Of a stretch of 64,000 nucleotides of DNA, positions 50,355 to 59,523 are shown in pieces. Position 1 is the first letter of the stretch, and every line of letters begins with the position of its first letter. The DNA lies in NCBI GenBank assembly GCA_044598425.1, contig CP172536.1, forward strand, positions 2,418,001-2,482,000, read 5' to 3'. The stretch comes from JAEVLT01 sp044598425. Its GTDB lineage: Bacteria > Bacillota > Bacilli > Bacillales > Cytobacillaceae. The notes under the pieces are model-generated. The model was not told the DNA's origin. It made no database searches and saw only the letters and a list, made by a program, of their open reading frames with translations. Position numbers and translations under genes: made by a program.

Positions 50355-50969
50355 ATGCAGCCAAGAATGCCTATACCACCGAGAATGCAGCAAGGATTTT
50401 CAGGCAGAGGGCCGATGATCGGGATGAATCGAATGCCGCAGCAAAACCCATTTTTCCGCGGTACCCAACAAATGAACCGAGGCGGCGGGTTATTATCGAA
50501 AATCCTTGGAAGAGGAACATCAGCCCCAGGAACTGGAATGAACGGATTGTTTGGTACGCAAACTGCCAGCCGGGCAGCAGCAGGAGGAGGTTCATTTTTG
50601 CAAAATTTAACGAATCCCGCTGGAATCTCCGGCTTTCTGAACAATACACAGCAAGTCTTAAAAACAGCGCAAACATTCGGCCCAATGATTCAGCAATACG
50701 GTCCAATCGTAAAAAATCTTCCTGCAATGTGGAAACTTTACCGCGGCTTTAAAAATGCTACAGCCGACACGGGGGAAGGAAACGAGGAAAAAACGGCCGT
50801 TCACGGTGAAACCGATGCAAAAACGAGCAAATCTTCCAAAGAAAAAACAACAAAGAAAACTTCGCAAAACAGCAAAACAAAACCAGTAAGAAAGCAACAA
50901 ACTGCAGGCTCTTCAAAGCCTTCGATCCCAAGGGAGAATGGAGCGTCAGTTCCCAAACTATATATTTAA
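50355..50969 (+). CDS. yqfQ: VrrA/YqfQ-like low-complexity protein
   Basis: A 204-residue protein with a Met/Pro/Gln/Gly-rich N-terminus (MQPRMPIPPRMQQGFSGRG), a more ordered middle (about 75-130: FLQNLTNPAGISGFLNNTQQVLK ... LPAMWKLYRGFK) and a Lys/Ser/Thr-rich tail. This layout and its place beside ispH fit YqfQ, a relative of B. anthracis VrrA. Those proteins are linked to spores, but the role is unproven. The ribosome site is AAGGAGGG. Confidence 0.8.
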   Translation: MQPRMPIPPRMQQGFSGRGPMIGMNRMPQQNPFFRGTQQMNRGGGLLSKILGRGTSAPGTGMNGLFGTQTASRAAAGGGSFLQNLTNPAGISGFLNNTQQVLKTAQTFGPMIQQYGPIVKNLPAMWKLYRGFKNATADTGEGNEEKTAVHGETDAKTSKSSKEKTTKKTSQNSKTKPVRKQQTAGSSKPSIPRENGASVPKLYI

Positions 50970-50988
50970 ATAGGCTTGAACTAAGGGA

Positions 50989-51015
50989 GGATGCTGGAGA
51001 CAGCATTCTTTTATT
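50989..51015 (+). terminator. Terminator of yqfQ
   Basis: GGATGCTG-GAGA-CAGCATTC, with a tetraloop, is followed by TTTTATTAT. Confidence 0.82.
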
Positions 51016-51143
51016 ATGGATAAAAAAGCAATGTATATAAAATATCACAGCAGCCGTGTTAGATCCTGCTTTGTAATCCTTCTATAATTTTTATATAATA
51101 AAAAGGTAGATTATTAGCCAATGCCCTTAAATAGGAGGACAAT

Positions 51144-52082
51144 ATGAAAGTCATTAAAATATCTCCGCGTGGTTATTGCTATGGAGTTGTTGATGCCATG
51201 GTCGTTGCCAGAAATGCGGCTTTAGATAAATCTTTGCCACGTCCAATCTATATCCTCGGAATGATTGTGCACAATAAACATGTCACCGATGCGTTTGCTG
51301 AAGAGGGCATTATTACGCTTGACGGAAACAACCGCAAAGAAATTTTGGAAAAAGTAGATTCCGGCACGGTCATTTTTACTGCCCATGGAATTTCACCAGA
51401 AGTTCGGGAACTGGCGCGAAAAAAAGGACTTGTCACGATTGATGCAACCTGTCCGGATGTCACTAAAACGCATGAATTGATCAGGCAAAAGGAAAAAGAA
51501 GGCTACGAAATTATTTATATTGGCAAAAAGGGTCATCCTGAGCCAGAAGGGGCTGTCGGAGTTGCCCCAAATGTTGTTCATTTGGTTTCATCTGCAAGTG
51601 ACGTTGACGCCCTTTCGATTGAAAATGAAAAAATCATCGTTACCAATCAAACAACGATGAGTCAGTGGGATGTTGCCGATATCATGAAAAAAGTGCAGGA
51701 AAAGTATCCGTATGCTGAGGCCTACAATGAGATCTGCCTTGCCACCCAAATCCGCCAGGAAGCCGTCGCTGAGCAAGCAAAAGAAGCGGATGTCTTAATT
51801 GTTGTTGGAGATCCAAAGAGCAATAACTCCAACCGCCTTGCTCAAGTTTCAGAGGAAATCGCTGGAACAACTGCTTATAGGATTGCCGACATTACCGAAC
51901 TGAATCTCGATTGGATTAAAAATGCTTCAACGGTAGCTGTTACAGCTGGTGCCTCAACCCCAACGCCAATCACAAAAGAAGTGATTACGTTCCTTGAACA
52001 ATTTGATCCAGAAAACGAGGCAACATGGGAACGAAAGAAAAAGGTGCCATTAAATAAAATTCTGCCAAAAGTAAAGAAATGA
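51144..52082 (+). CDS. ispH: 4-hydroxy-3-methylbut-2-enyl diphosphate reductase
   Basis: Last enzyme of the non-mevalonate pathway, converting HMBPP to IPP and DMAPP with a [4Fe-4S] cluster. The 312 residues show the three conserved cysteines in GYCYGVV, DATCPDVTKTH and EICLATQIRQEAV, the catalytic segment FTAHGISPEV, and the SNNSNRL phosphate site. Bacillus-type IspH has this order. It is a single gene. The C-terminal half of the window's repeat copy 3 lies just downstream. Confidence 0.95.
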   Translation: MKVIKISPRGYCYGVVDAMVVARNAALDKSLPRPIYILGMIVHNKHVTDAFAEEGIITLDGNNRKEILEKVDSGTVIFTAHGISPEVRELARKKGLVTIDATCPDVTKTHELIRQKEKEGYEIIYIGKKGHPEPEGAVGVAPNVVHLVSSASDVDALSIENEKIIVTNQTTMSQWDVADIMKKVQEKYPYAEAYNEICLATQIRQEAVAEQAKEADVLIVVGDPKSNNSNRLAQVSEEIAGTTAYRIADITELNLDWIKNASTVAVTAGASTPTPITKEVITFLEQFDPENEATWERKKKVPLNKILPKVKK

Positions 52083-52156
52083 TAAGAAAAACCGGGCAAA
52101 AACCGAGGGCACTGAAAAAGTCCCTTTAAATTTGGGGTTGTGTGTCTAAATTGGCT

Positions 52157-52214
52157 GTTGATTGCCGCTCCAGGTGCTTCGCTTTCCGCGGGCGGTCCGG
52201 GAGCGGAAATCAAC
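52157..52214 (-). repeat. Interspersed repeat, family B, truncated copy 3
   Basis: It has the same ends as the two full copies (GTTGATT...AATCAAC with GGAGCGG words) and the block TTCGCTTTCCGCGGGCGG. The middle 70 bases are missing. It lies between ispH and yqfO, convergent genes. Confidence 0.8.
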
Positions 52215-52303
52215 TGGCCCAGAGAATAAAAGCATCTCGGTTATTTGAATGAATGGCCTGAGTTTTTTTCTCATGTCACGGATTCAGGTATAGTATCAAA
52301 TTT

Positions 52304-53419
52304 TCATATAAATCTAAACGGGTCTGTATTCAGTTCAGACGGGAAAATTTCAACTTCATAGCCCGATTGTGCACACAAACTGGAAAGAACATTGGCCACA
52401 CCCTTTTTCATTACCTTCTCAACATTATGGCCCGGGTCAATCATGTTAAGTCCGAGCATCATCGCATCTTGGGCAGTATGATAATAAATATCGCCGGTAA
52501 CATACACATCCGCGCCTTTGAATTTAGCCTGGCTATAATATTTATTACCATCTCCTCCTAGAACAGCTACTTTTTGCACTTTATCGGCCAAATTGCCAAC
52601 CACTCGAACCTGCTCCACTTCTAAGGTCGTTTTGACAAGTTCAGCAAAGTCTCCTAATGTCATTTCTTCTATTGTCCCGATTCTGCCAAGCCCTAAAAAT
52701 TTCCCCTTATTTTCAAGCGGATATACATCATAGGCAACCTCTTCATATGGATGTGCCTTCAGCATCGCAGTCAATGCTTTTTTCAGCAAAGGTTCTGGAA
52801 CAATCGTCTCTATTCGTACTTCCTCAACTGCTTCGAGGCTGCCCACCTCACCAATAAAAGGATTCGCAGCATCCTCAGGTAAAAATCTTCCAGTCCCGGC
52901 AGTTGAAAAAGAACAATGGCTATAGTTCCCAATAAACCCGGCACCAGCATTTCCGAGTGCTTGGCGCACTTGTTCGGCACTGCCTTTTGGTACAAAAACA
53001 ACAATTTTCTTTAATGGCGTATCAAACGTGGGCACAAGCACCTCAGCATTTTGAATTCCAAGCGCTTCAGCCAGCAGATCATTTACCCCTCCCCGGGCAA
53101 CATCAAGATTGGTATGGGCGGCATAGACTGCAATATCGTATTTAATTAATTTTTCAATTATTCTGCCCTGCGCTGTTTCGGTTGGGATTTTCTGCAGCGG
53201 CCGGTAGATAGGCGGATGATGAGCGATGATCAGCTGTACCTTTTTCTCAATGGCTTCATCCACAACTTCTTCAAGGACATCGAGAGCGATCATAACCCGT
53301 TTAACCTTTTGATTTAAACGGCCAATTTGCAAACCGATTTTGTCACCTTCCATTGCCAGACCTTTAGGAGAAAACTGTTCGAATAGTTGGATAATCTCAT
53401 AACCGTTTACGGTCTTCAT
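52304..53419 (-). CDS. yqfO: Nif3-like dinuclear metal protein YqfO
   Basis: A 371-residue Nif3/YqfO (GTP cyclohydrolase 1 type 2-like) protein. The N- and C-terminal halves form the metal-binding fold (LIIAHHPPIY, AHTNLDVARGGVND, VYVTGDIYYHTAQDAM, DPGHNVEK). A PII-like insertion of about 100 residues sits in the middle (IVVFVPKGSAEQVRQAL ... ANPFIGEVGS). The ATG at 53419 follows GAGGAGGC. The start overlaps the trmK stop (ATGA), so they are coupled. The molecular role remains unknown. Confidence 0.9.
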   Translation of the reverse strand: MKTVNGYEIIQLFEQFSPKGLAMEGDKIGLQIGRLNQKVKRVMIALDVLEEVVDEAIEKKVQLIIAHHPPIYRPLQKIPTETAQGRIIEKLIKYDIAVYAAHTNLDVARGGVNDLLAEALGIQNAEVLVPTFDTPLKKIVVFVPKGSAEQVRQALGNAGAGFIGNYSHCSFSTAGTGRFLPEDAANPFIGEVGSLEAVEEVRIETIVPEPLLKKALTAMLKAHPYEEVAYDVYPLENKGKFLGLGRIGTIEEMTLGDFAELVKTTLEVEQVRVVGNLADKVQKVAVLGGDGNKYYSQAKFKGADVYVTGDIYYHTAQDAMMLGLNMIDPGHNVEKVMKKGVANVLSSLCAQSGYEVEIFPSELNTDPFRFI

Positions 53420-54126
53420 TTTTTCAATGCCTCCTCTACCCATTTTATTTTTTGCAGCAACTCCTGTTTTTTTTCAATTGTCTGCTGAGTTGGCTCTGCA
53501 TTTTCAAGCTGGGTTTGAATCTTTTTCCAAGTCTCCAGTTCCGTACTCCACTTGACCTTAAAAGCAGCGGACTTTTTTTGCAGAAGAAGGGGTCCCAGAA
53601 AAAGCTCTGCCTCGAGATTTTTTCCATACGGCTTAAACGGGTCTCCTTTTTCGGCGACTAAAATTTCATAAATTTTCCCGTCTTCTTCCATTATTTCTTC
53701 ACCGATCAGTTCCCAGCCATGCTCTAACAGCCATTTACGAATCGAAACAGCCGCAATATTAGGCTGTAAAACAAGTCGGTTAACAGCTGCCAGCTTTTCT
53801 TCTCCTCTTGCCAAAATACTGGTGATGAGCGGACCGCCCATACCCGCAATGGTGATGCAATTCACTTCTCCTGCTTCTATTACATCTAAACCATCCCCTA
53901 GACGAACGGAGATCGCTTCGGCTAACCCTTCACTTACCACATGTTTCCTTGCAGACTGATAGGGCCCGTTCACTACTTCTCCTGCGATCGCAAAAGGGAT
54001 CGTTCCTTTTTTAACTAAATGGCATGGTAAATAGGCATGATCGGACCCGATATCAGCCAATCTCGAACCCGCTGGAACAAATCGAGCAACTAAGTCCAGA
54101 CGGTCTGATAGTTTTTCTGTATTCAA
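53416..54126 (-). CDS. trmK: tRNA (adenine(22)-N(1))-methyltransferase TrmK
   Basis: A 236-residue class I methyltransferase that makes m1A at position 22 of tRNA. SAM motifs are RLADIGSDHAYLPCHLV and VRLGDGLDVI; the catalytic segment is ITIAGMGGPLI; then RLVLQPNIAAVSIRKWL. The C-terminal part is a coiled coil. The likely start is TTG 54126 with GGTGGA upstream; an ATG eight codons earlier has no ribosome site. It is joined to yqfO by a 4-base overlap. Confidence 0.9.
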   Translation of the reverse strand: MNTEKLSDRLDLVARFVPAGSRLADIGSDHAYLPCHLVKKGTIPFAIAGEVVNGPYQSARKHVVSEGLAEAISVRLGDGLDVIEAGEVNCITIAGMGGPLITSILARGEEKLAAVNRLVLQPNIAAVSIRKWLLEHGWELIGEEIMEEDGKIYEILVAEKGDPFKPYGKNLEAELFLGPLLLQKKSAAFKVKWSTELETWKKIQTQLENAEPTQQTIEKKQELLQKIKWVEEALKK

Positions 54127-54165
54127 AAATTTCCACCACTCTATTCTCATTCATTTTCTGCACCT

Positions 54166-54220
54166 TACTAGTATAGAAAAAGTCCTTTACATATGCAAAG
54201 GACCTTTTTCTATACTAGTA
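54166..54220. terminator. Very long hairpin between cccA and trmK
   Basis: TACTAGTATAGAAAAAG and CTTTTTCTATACTAGTA form the outer stem; TCCTTT/AAAGGA continues it (23 of 24 pairs, one bulge). The T-run lies in the stem. It terminates cccA on the minus strand and precedes the trmK promoter region. Confidence 0.8.
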
Positions 54221-54254
54221 AATTTTTATCTTTTTGAACTACCGCTTTTTCTTA

Positions 54255-54620
54255 CTATTTAATTTTTGAAACCCACTCTGCCATAGCGTCAGCTTTGTCT
54301 GTGGGAACAAGATTTGGCGGCATGTTTCCTTTGCCTTTTGTTATAATTGTCTTAATTTGGTCTTTTGACAATTTAGATCCAATGCCTTTTAAAGAAGGAC
54401 CAACAACCCCTTGATATTGGTCTCCATGGCAAGTGATGCAAGTGCTCTTATAAATGTCTTCCGGATTGGTAGCAGAAACCGTTTCTGTTTTTGCATTTCC
54501 GCCGCCTTTCTCCTTCGCGGCATTCTTAGCGTCACTATTGCCTTTAAAAGACAAGCCAAACATTAAAGCGATTCCAAAAACCATAATGATAACGAATGGA
54601 ATAATTGGATTTCGATTCAT
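54255..54620 (-). CDS. cccA: Cytochrome c-550
   Basis: A 121-residue membrane-anchored c-type cytochrome. An N-terminal helix (PIIPFVIIMVFGIALMFGL) serves as uncleaved anchor, a flexible linker follows, and then comes a haem domain with CITCH (CxxCH) and axial Met in KGNMPPNLVP. It carries electrons on the outer face of the membrane. It lies upstream of trmK and downstream of sigA, as in B. subtilis. Confidence 0.93.
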   Translation of the reverse strand: MNRNPIIPFVIIMVFGIALMFGLSFKGNSDAKNAAKEKGGGNAKTETVSATNPEDIYKSTCITCHGDQYQGVVGPSLKGIGSKLSKDQIKTIITKGKGNMPPNLVPTDKADAMAEWVSKIK

Positions 54621-54932
54621 ACCTCACCCTCCCTTGTGTAAGAACGTCTTATTCATAAAATGACCTGCAACAAGTACTATTTTACTTGAAAAATTTGCGA
54701 AGGGAAAGCCCTTAACAAAGATTCGCTTGCAAATTTAATAAACATTTTAAACAATTCATAGTATTCTGTTTTTATTTCATTTAAACGCATACCTTATCGA
54801 AAATATCGGTTAAAGGTGATTTGCAAAATAAATGACAATTCAGTAAAATAACTATAAGAACGGTAAGCGCATCCAAATAAAACAAATGAATAGTTCGCTC
54901 CTATTCAAGAAGCAAACTATTCATAAAATTGG
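54621..54932. other. Intergenic region between cccA and sigA
   Basis: It holds the sigA terminator (54886-54924) and must contain the cccA promoter. No gene, RNA motif or clear operator is visible in the remaining AT-rich sequence. Confidence 0.5.
54886..54924 (-). terminator. Terminator of the dnaG-sigA operon
   Basis: On the minus strand ATGAATAGTTTGCT pairs with AGCGAACTATTCAT (one mismatch) followed by TTGTTTTATTT, just after the sigA stop. Confidence 0.82.
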
Positions 54933-56066
54933 TTATTCTAAGAAATCTTTAAGACGCTTGCTGCGGCTTGGGTGTCTAAGCTTTCTTAATGCTTTTGCTT
55001 CAATTTGACGAATGCGTTCACGCGTAACGCCGAATACTTTTCCAACTTCTTCGAGCGTCCGCGTGCGGCCGTCATCCAGCCCAAAGCGGAGGCGTAAAAC
55101 ATTTTCTTCCCGGTCCGTTAAAGTATCAAGAACATCTTCAAGCTGTTCCTTTAAAAGTTCATAGGCGGCATGCTCAGATGGAGAAGTCGCATCCTGGTCC
55201 TCAATAAAATCGCCAAGATGGGAATCATCTTCTTCGCCTATCGGGGTTTCTAATGACACCGGCTCCTGTGCAATTTTTAAAATTTCCCTTACTTTATCAG
55301 GAGTTAAGTCCATATCTTCTGCAATTTCTTCCGGAGTCGGTTCACGGCCTAAATCTTGAAGCAGCTGGCGTTGAACCCGAATCAATTTGTTGATTGTCTC
55401 AACCATGTGAACCGGGATACGAATGGTTCTGGCTTGGTCGGCAATAGCTCTAGTGATCGCTTGGCGAATCCACCAAGTGGCATAGGTACTAAACTTATAC
55501 CCTTTATTGTAATCAAATTTTTCAACTGCTTTGATGAGGCCCATATTTCCTTCTTGAATTAAATCAAGAAACAACATACCGCGGCCAACGTAGCGCTTGG
55601 CGATGCTGACAACGAGGCGAAGGTTTGCTTCTGCCAAGCGGCGTTTTGCCTCTTCATCACCCTCTTCAATGCGTTTTGCCAGTTCGATTTCCTCAGAAGC
55701 TGATAATAAATCAACTCGGCCGATTTCTTTTAGATACATGCGAACAGGGTCGTTAATTTTTACACCAGGAGGGACGCTGAGATCATTTAAGTCGAATTCA
55801 TCGTCATCTTCTTTTGCCAATTCTTGAATATCCGGATCTTCGTCATCATCACCCGCAGATCCTACCAATTCGATCCCTTGTTCACCAAGAGCTTCATAAA
55901 ATTCGTCCATATGATCGGAATCTAGTTCAAAATTTGCCATTCTTTCCGCAATATCATCGTAAGCAAGGACGCCAATTTTCTTACCCAGTTCTGTTAACTG
56001 GTGTTTGACTTGTTCAAGGGTTAATTCATTCTCAACCTCTTTTGAACGGGCTGACTTTTCAGTCAT
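54933..56066 (-). CDS. sigA: RNA polymerase sigma factor SigA (RpoD)
   Basis: Primary sigma factor, 377 residues. It has region 1.1 with the acidic stretch DDDEDPDIQ, region 1.2 (DPVRMYLKEIG), region 2 (FLDLIQEGNMGLIKAVEKFD, KFSTYATWWIRQAI), region 3 and region 4 with the -35-binding HTH (TLEEVGKVFGVTRERIRQIEAKA). The ATG at 56066 follows GGAGGGGG. It is cotranscribed with dnaG. It is near identical to the usual Bacillus protein in regions 2-4. Confidence 0.97.
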   Translation of the reverse strand: MTEKSARSKEVENELTLEQVKHQLTELGKKIGVLAYDDIAERMANFELDSDHMDEFYEALGEQGIELVGSAGDDDEDPDIQELAKEDDDEFDLNDLSVPPGVKINDPVRMYLKEIGRVDLLSASEEIELAKRIEEGDEEAKRRLAEANLRLVVSIAKRYVGRGMLFLDLIQEGNMGLIKAVEKFDYNKGYKFSTYATWWIRQAITRAIADQARTIRIPVHMVETINKLIRVQRQLLQDLGREPTPEEIAEDMDLTPDKVREILKIAQEPVSLETPIGEEDDSHLGDFIEDQDATSPSEHAAYELLKEQLEDVLDTLTDREENVLRLRFGLDDGRTRTLEEVGKVFGVTRERIRQIEAKALRKLRHPSRSKRLKDFLE

Positions 56067-56111
56067 ATGTCCCCCTCCTTCCAAAAATCCAAAAACATCT
56101 TTTGTATGAAT

Positions 56112-57905
56112 CTATAGCATTTTGCGCAATTGAATGATTTCCATCGCAATTGCAGCAGCCTTCTTATAATCGCTTTGCCGCTCAGCTTCTTTTTCTTCCG
56201 CCTCTTTTTCCTTTATCTTTAACCATATTGGGTGATTCAACACCTGTTTGAGATAATCAGACAATTCTTGGTCAGTCAGTTCATCGTTGATCGACATCAT
56301 TTCGATATCGGCGACAATTCTTCTGAGTTTGTCATCTTGAATATAGTTTATAAATTCACTTGAATCAGGATTTACATGATCCTCATAAAATCCAAAAAGA
56401 TACGTAAGGATTGCTTGATGTTCATCTATATTGAAAGTATTGCCACGCAATAACTCCTGAACCTTGAATGCCACATCGCGATTTTTCAACATATGGTTAA
56501 TTAAGCGCCGCTCAGCCGTATGGTAGGCTGGCTTTAATTCAGTGACTTGCTTCAGTTTTAAAGTTGGAGCAGCCTTTACTTTTCCTTGCCTTTTGCTGGC
56601 AAAAAAGATTTGTTTTTGCTGTTCTTTTAAAGCTTCAAGGGAGAGCGAAAATTCGGCAGCCAGCTGTCTTAAATAATGATCTCTTTCGACAGCTTTTGGC
56701 AGCATGCTGATTTCCTGCAGTATTTCTTCGATGTATGCAAGCCGTTCTCCTTCAACCTGCAAATTCTTTCCTCTTCGATAGTAGAGGAATTTAAAAGACA
56801 TCCAAGTTAAACTTGCGCCAATTACTTCTTTTTGAAATTTTTCAGCGCCAAATTTTTTAACGAATTCATCTGGATCGAGTCCATCTGGCATCAACGCTAC
56901 CTTAATACTGCATTCTGCTTCTGTCAGCATTTTTCCCGCGCGGAAAGCTGCTTCAATTCCAGCATTATCTGAGTCGTAGCAAATGGTTACGGTTTGGACG
57001 TTTTGCCGAATAAGGGAAACATGCTCATCTGTTAATGACGTTCCCATTGTAGCAACACCGTTTTCAACACCTGCACGATCGGCAGTTATACAATCGGCAA
57101 ATCCTTCAAACAAGACTGCATTTTGTGTTTTGCGTATATGCGGTTTTGCGAGATGAAAATTATATAAAATTTTGCTTTTATTAAAGATCGCCGTCTCAGG
57201 ACTATTTAGATATTTGGGCTCATTTGCCCCTAAAGATCTTCCTGAGAAAGCAATCGTTTTCCCATTTCGGTCATCAATCGGAAACATAATCCGATCTCGA
57301 AATCGATCAAAATACGAACCATCTTTTTCGCGTTTGATAATCAACCCGGCTTTTTCCATTAAATCGGCGCTAAAGCCCTTTTTTAAAAGAAATTTATAAA
57401 CAAAGTCCCAAGAACTTAATGAATAGCCTATTTGGAATTTATCAATGGATTCGCGTGTAAACCCTCTGTTTAATAAATATTCCAATGCGTGCTGACCATC
57501 CTTTGTGTTTATCAGTAAATGATGGTAAAATTTTCGTAACAGCTCATGCGCATCATACATATCTTGCAGGTCTTTCGGAAGTCTCTTTTCCTTTCCTGCA
57601 GCTGAACTAAGCTGAAGTTCAATATTCGTTTTTTCAGCAAGCTTTATTGCAGCTTCTTGAAAAGAAATTCCTTCAAGTTCCATTAAGAATGTAAAGACAT
57701 TGCCGCCAGCTCCACAGCCAAAACAATGAAAGATTTGCTTGTCGGCCGAAACAGAAAAAGATGGTGTGTTTTCTCCATGGAACGGACAGAGGCCGAAGTA
57801 GTTTCGCCCTTGCTTTTTCAGCTGAACATACTCGCTAATTACTTCGACTATGTCAACAGATTGACGAATTTGATTAATTTTCTCATCGGCAATACGGTCT
57901 ACCAT
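56112..57905 (-). CDS. dnaG: DNA primase
   Basis: Synthesises RNA primers for replication. The 597 residues comprise an N-terminal CHC2 zinc domain (C40, H43, C61, C64 in LCPFHGENT and FHCFGCGAGG), a Toprim catalytic core (LFEGFADCI with the Glu, YDSDNAG with the Asp pair) and a C-terminal helicase-binding domain. The Toprim EGFAD differs slightly from the common EG(Y/F)MD, though the acidic residues are kept. It is in an operon with sigA, 45 bases apart. Confidence 0.95.
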   Translation of the reverse strand: MVDRIADEKINQIRQSVDIVEVISEYVQLKKQGRNYFGLCPFHGENTPSFSVSADKQIFHCFGCGAGGNVFTFLMELEGISFQEAAIKLAEKTNIELQLSSAAGKEKRLPKDLQDMYDAHELLRKFYHHLLINTKDGQHALEYLLNRGFTRESIDKFQIGYSLSSWDFVYKFLLKKGFSADLMEKAGLIIKREKDGSYFDRFRDRIMFPIDDRNGKTIAFSGRSLGANEPKYLNSPETAIFNKSKILYNFHLAKPHIRKTQNAVLFEGFADCITADRAGVENGVATMGTSLTDEHVSLIRQNVQTVTICYDSDNAGIEAAFRAGKMLTEAECSIKVALMPDGLDPDEFVKKFGAEKFQKEVIGASLTWMSFKFLYYRRGKNLQVEGERLAYIEEILQEISMLPKAVERDHYLRQLAAEFSLSLEALKEQQKQIFFASKRQGKVKAAPTLKLKQVTELKPAYHTAERRLINHMLKNRDVAFKVQELLRGNTFNIDEHQAILTYLFGFYEDHVNPDSSEFINYIQDDKLRRIVADIEMMSINDELTDQELSDYLKQVLNHPIWLKIKEKEAEEKEAERQSDYKKAAAIAMEIIQLRKML

Positions 57906-57948
57906 GAAAACAACTCCATTTACCTTACAAGTATTCGCTATACACTGC

Positions 57949-58423
57949 TTACATCCCTGCGAATTTCGACAAAATTTTCGCCAATTCTTTTTTAAATTTT
58001 ACCCGATCCTCTGCTTTGAAGGGTTTCGGCCCCTTTCCATATAACCCCCGCTTTCTAGCTTTTGCCTTGAGATAACGTACATCAAGAGCGGTATCGATAT
58101 CTTTCTCATCAAATAAAATTCCCCTTGGAGACAAGGCATAAACCGCTCTAGGAAAGCAAAGTGGAAGCAAGCCCAATGTCTTGTGTAACGACGATGTCGC
58201 CCTTGAAAGCATGGTTCATGATGTAGAGGTCAGCCGCTTCTTTACTGTTGTCAACATAAACCCAATTTTGGTTTGCTGCTTCATTCTTCATATGATTATA
58301 TGAGGCAACAAACACAATATTGACATTGCAGCAAGCAGCTGTTTCGACAATTTCCTCTTTTACGGGGCAAGAATCAGCGTCAACAAAAATAGTCGGAATG
58401 CCAGTTTTATTAGTATTAATTCT
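57949..58423 (-). pseudogene. yqxD: Broken YaiI/YqxD (DUF188) gene with a frameshift and no start codon
   Basis: Two frames together encode the UPF0178/DUF188 PIN-like protein. The upstream frame (58423-58148) reads IPTIFVDADSCPVKEEI ... FKGDIVVTQDIGLASTLLS and hits TAG. The second frame (from about 58160 to 57949) continues FPRAVYALSPRGILFDEKDI and runs to the normal end. Removing one T from the CTTTCC around 58158 would restore LASTLLPRAVYALSPRG. In addition, there is no ATG, GTG or TTG between the in-frame TGA at 58427-58429 and the conserved TIFVDAD block. The position between yqfL and dnaG is that of yqxD. Confidence 0.85.
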
Positions 58424-58647
58424 ACATCACTCCACATATTCCTTCTTTCGAATCAAAACTTTTGTCAGAAGGAATTATGTCGAATTTTTTTAGGGTTGTT
58501 TCCTTGACATCTAACAATAAATAGTTTATTCGTTCATATGCAAGTCTAAACCTAAAAAGATATATTTTTATCACAATTTTTTATTATAGTACATTTTTTT
58601 TCTTTTCGCTATCATTTTTATGAATTTTTTCTCTGCATTTTTCCATT

Positions 58648-58682
58648 CAAAAAGAAAACACATAATCAAGACTGATTATGTG
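58648..58682 (-). terminator. Terminator of yqfL
   Basis: On the minus strand CACATAATCA-GTCT-TGATTATGTG is followed by TTTTCTTTTT, directly after yqfL. It separates yqfL from the yqxD-dnaG side. Confidence 0.88.
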
Positions 58683-58690
58683 AAAGATTG

Positions 58691-59488
58691 TTAATTTCCT
58701 TTCAAGTGATGTAGAATGACATTCGCCGTTTCTTCAACGGCTTTATTCGTGACATCGATGACCGGGCACTTGATTTTTTCAACGATCTTCTCAAAAAAAG
58801 TAAGTTCTTCTTTTATTCGATCAATATTTGCATAGCTTGCTTGATCATTTAACCCTAAAGATAATAGCCGCTCCCTGCGAATATGATTTAATTTTTCCGG
58901 GCTGATTTTTAGTCCAAAACATTTTTCTGCAGGTACTTGATACAATTCTTCTGGCGGATCAACTTCTGGAACAAGCGGCACATTGGCCACCTTTAAACGC
59001 TTATGCGCTAAATATTGTGATAAAGGCGTTTTCGATGTTCTCGAAACTCCGATTAGAATAATGTCAGCCTTTAAAATTCCGCGTGGATCTCTGCCGTCAT
59101 CGTATTTCACGGCAAATTCAATCGCTTCTACTTTTTTGAAATAATCCTCATCCAATTTGCGCACGAGCCCCGGCTCACATAATGGATTTTTACCGCAAAA
59201 AAGCTGAATTTGATCCATAAGCGGTCCAATTAAATCAACAGCCCTGATATCCTCTTCCAGCGCCATTTCCCTCATGTATTTTCGCATGTCCGGCTTTACC
59301 AAAGTGTATGCAATCATGCCATTGTCAAGCTTTGCTAAAGTAATAACTTCGTCGATGTTTTCTTTGTCCTCCACATATGGGAATGTTTTGATCTTCATCC
59401 CAGAACCATTGAACTGGGTAATTGCCGCTTTTGTTACTAACTCTGCTGTTTCTCCGACTGAATCGGATACGACGTATATGACCGGCAT
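58691..59488 (-). CDS. yqfL: Pyruvate, phosphate dikinase/PEP synthase regulatory protein YqfL
   Basis: A 265-residue DUF299-family bifunctional kinase/phosphorylase. It phosphorylates and dephosphorylates a threonine of pyruvate,phosphate dikinase or PEP synthase. Family marks are VSDSVGETAELV near the start, the P-loop-like GVSRTSKTPLSQYL and ANVPLVPEV. The start is taken as ATG 59488 (MPVIYVV), 8 bases after AGGGAG. It is downstream of ccpN, a gluconeogenesis repressor, which fits a role around PEP. Confidence 0.88.
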   Translation of the reverse strand: MPVIYVVSDSVGETAELVTKAAITQFNGSGMKIKTFPYVEDKENIDEVITLAKLDNGMIAYTLVKPDMRKYMREMALEEDIRAVDLIGPLMDQIQLFCGKNPLCEPGLVRKLDEDYFKKVEAIEFAVKYDDGRDPRGILKADIILIGVSRTSKTPLSQYLAHKRLKVANVPLVPEVDPPEELYQVPAEKCFGLKISPEKLNHIRRERLLSLGLNDQASYANIDRIKEELTFFEKIVEKIKCPVIDVTNKAVEETANVILHHLKGN

Positions 59489-59523
59489 ACTCATTCTCCC
59501 TGACCAGCTCCTCACCTAGTTTA

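Noticed and set aside
50348..51048. Several long open frames opposite and across yqfQ
   Set aside because: They come from the low-complexity, GC-richer coding sequence of yqfQ read on the other strand; they lack ribosome sites and recognisable content.
58440..58478. ATTCCTTCT/AGAAGGAAT inverted repeat upstream of the broken yqxD
   Set aside because: The 9-base stem has a 20-base loop and no T-run. It could be chance in AT-rich sequence, and I cannot connect it to a regulator.
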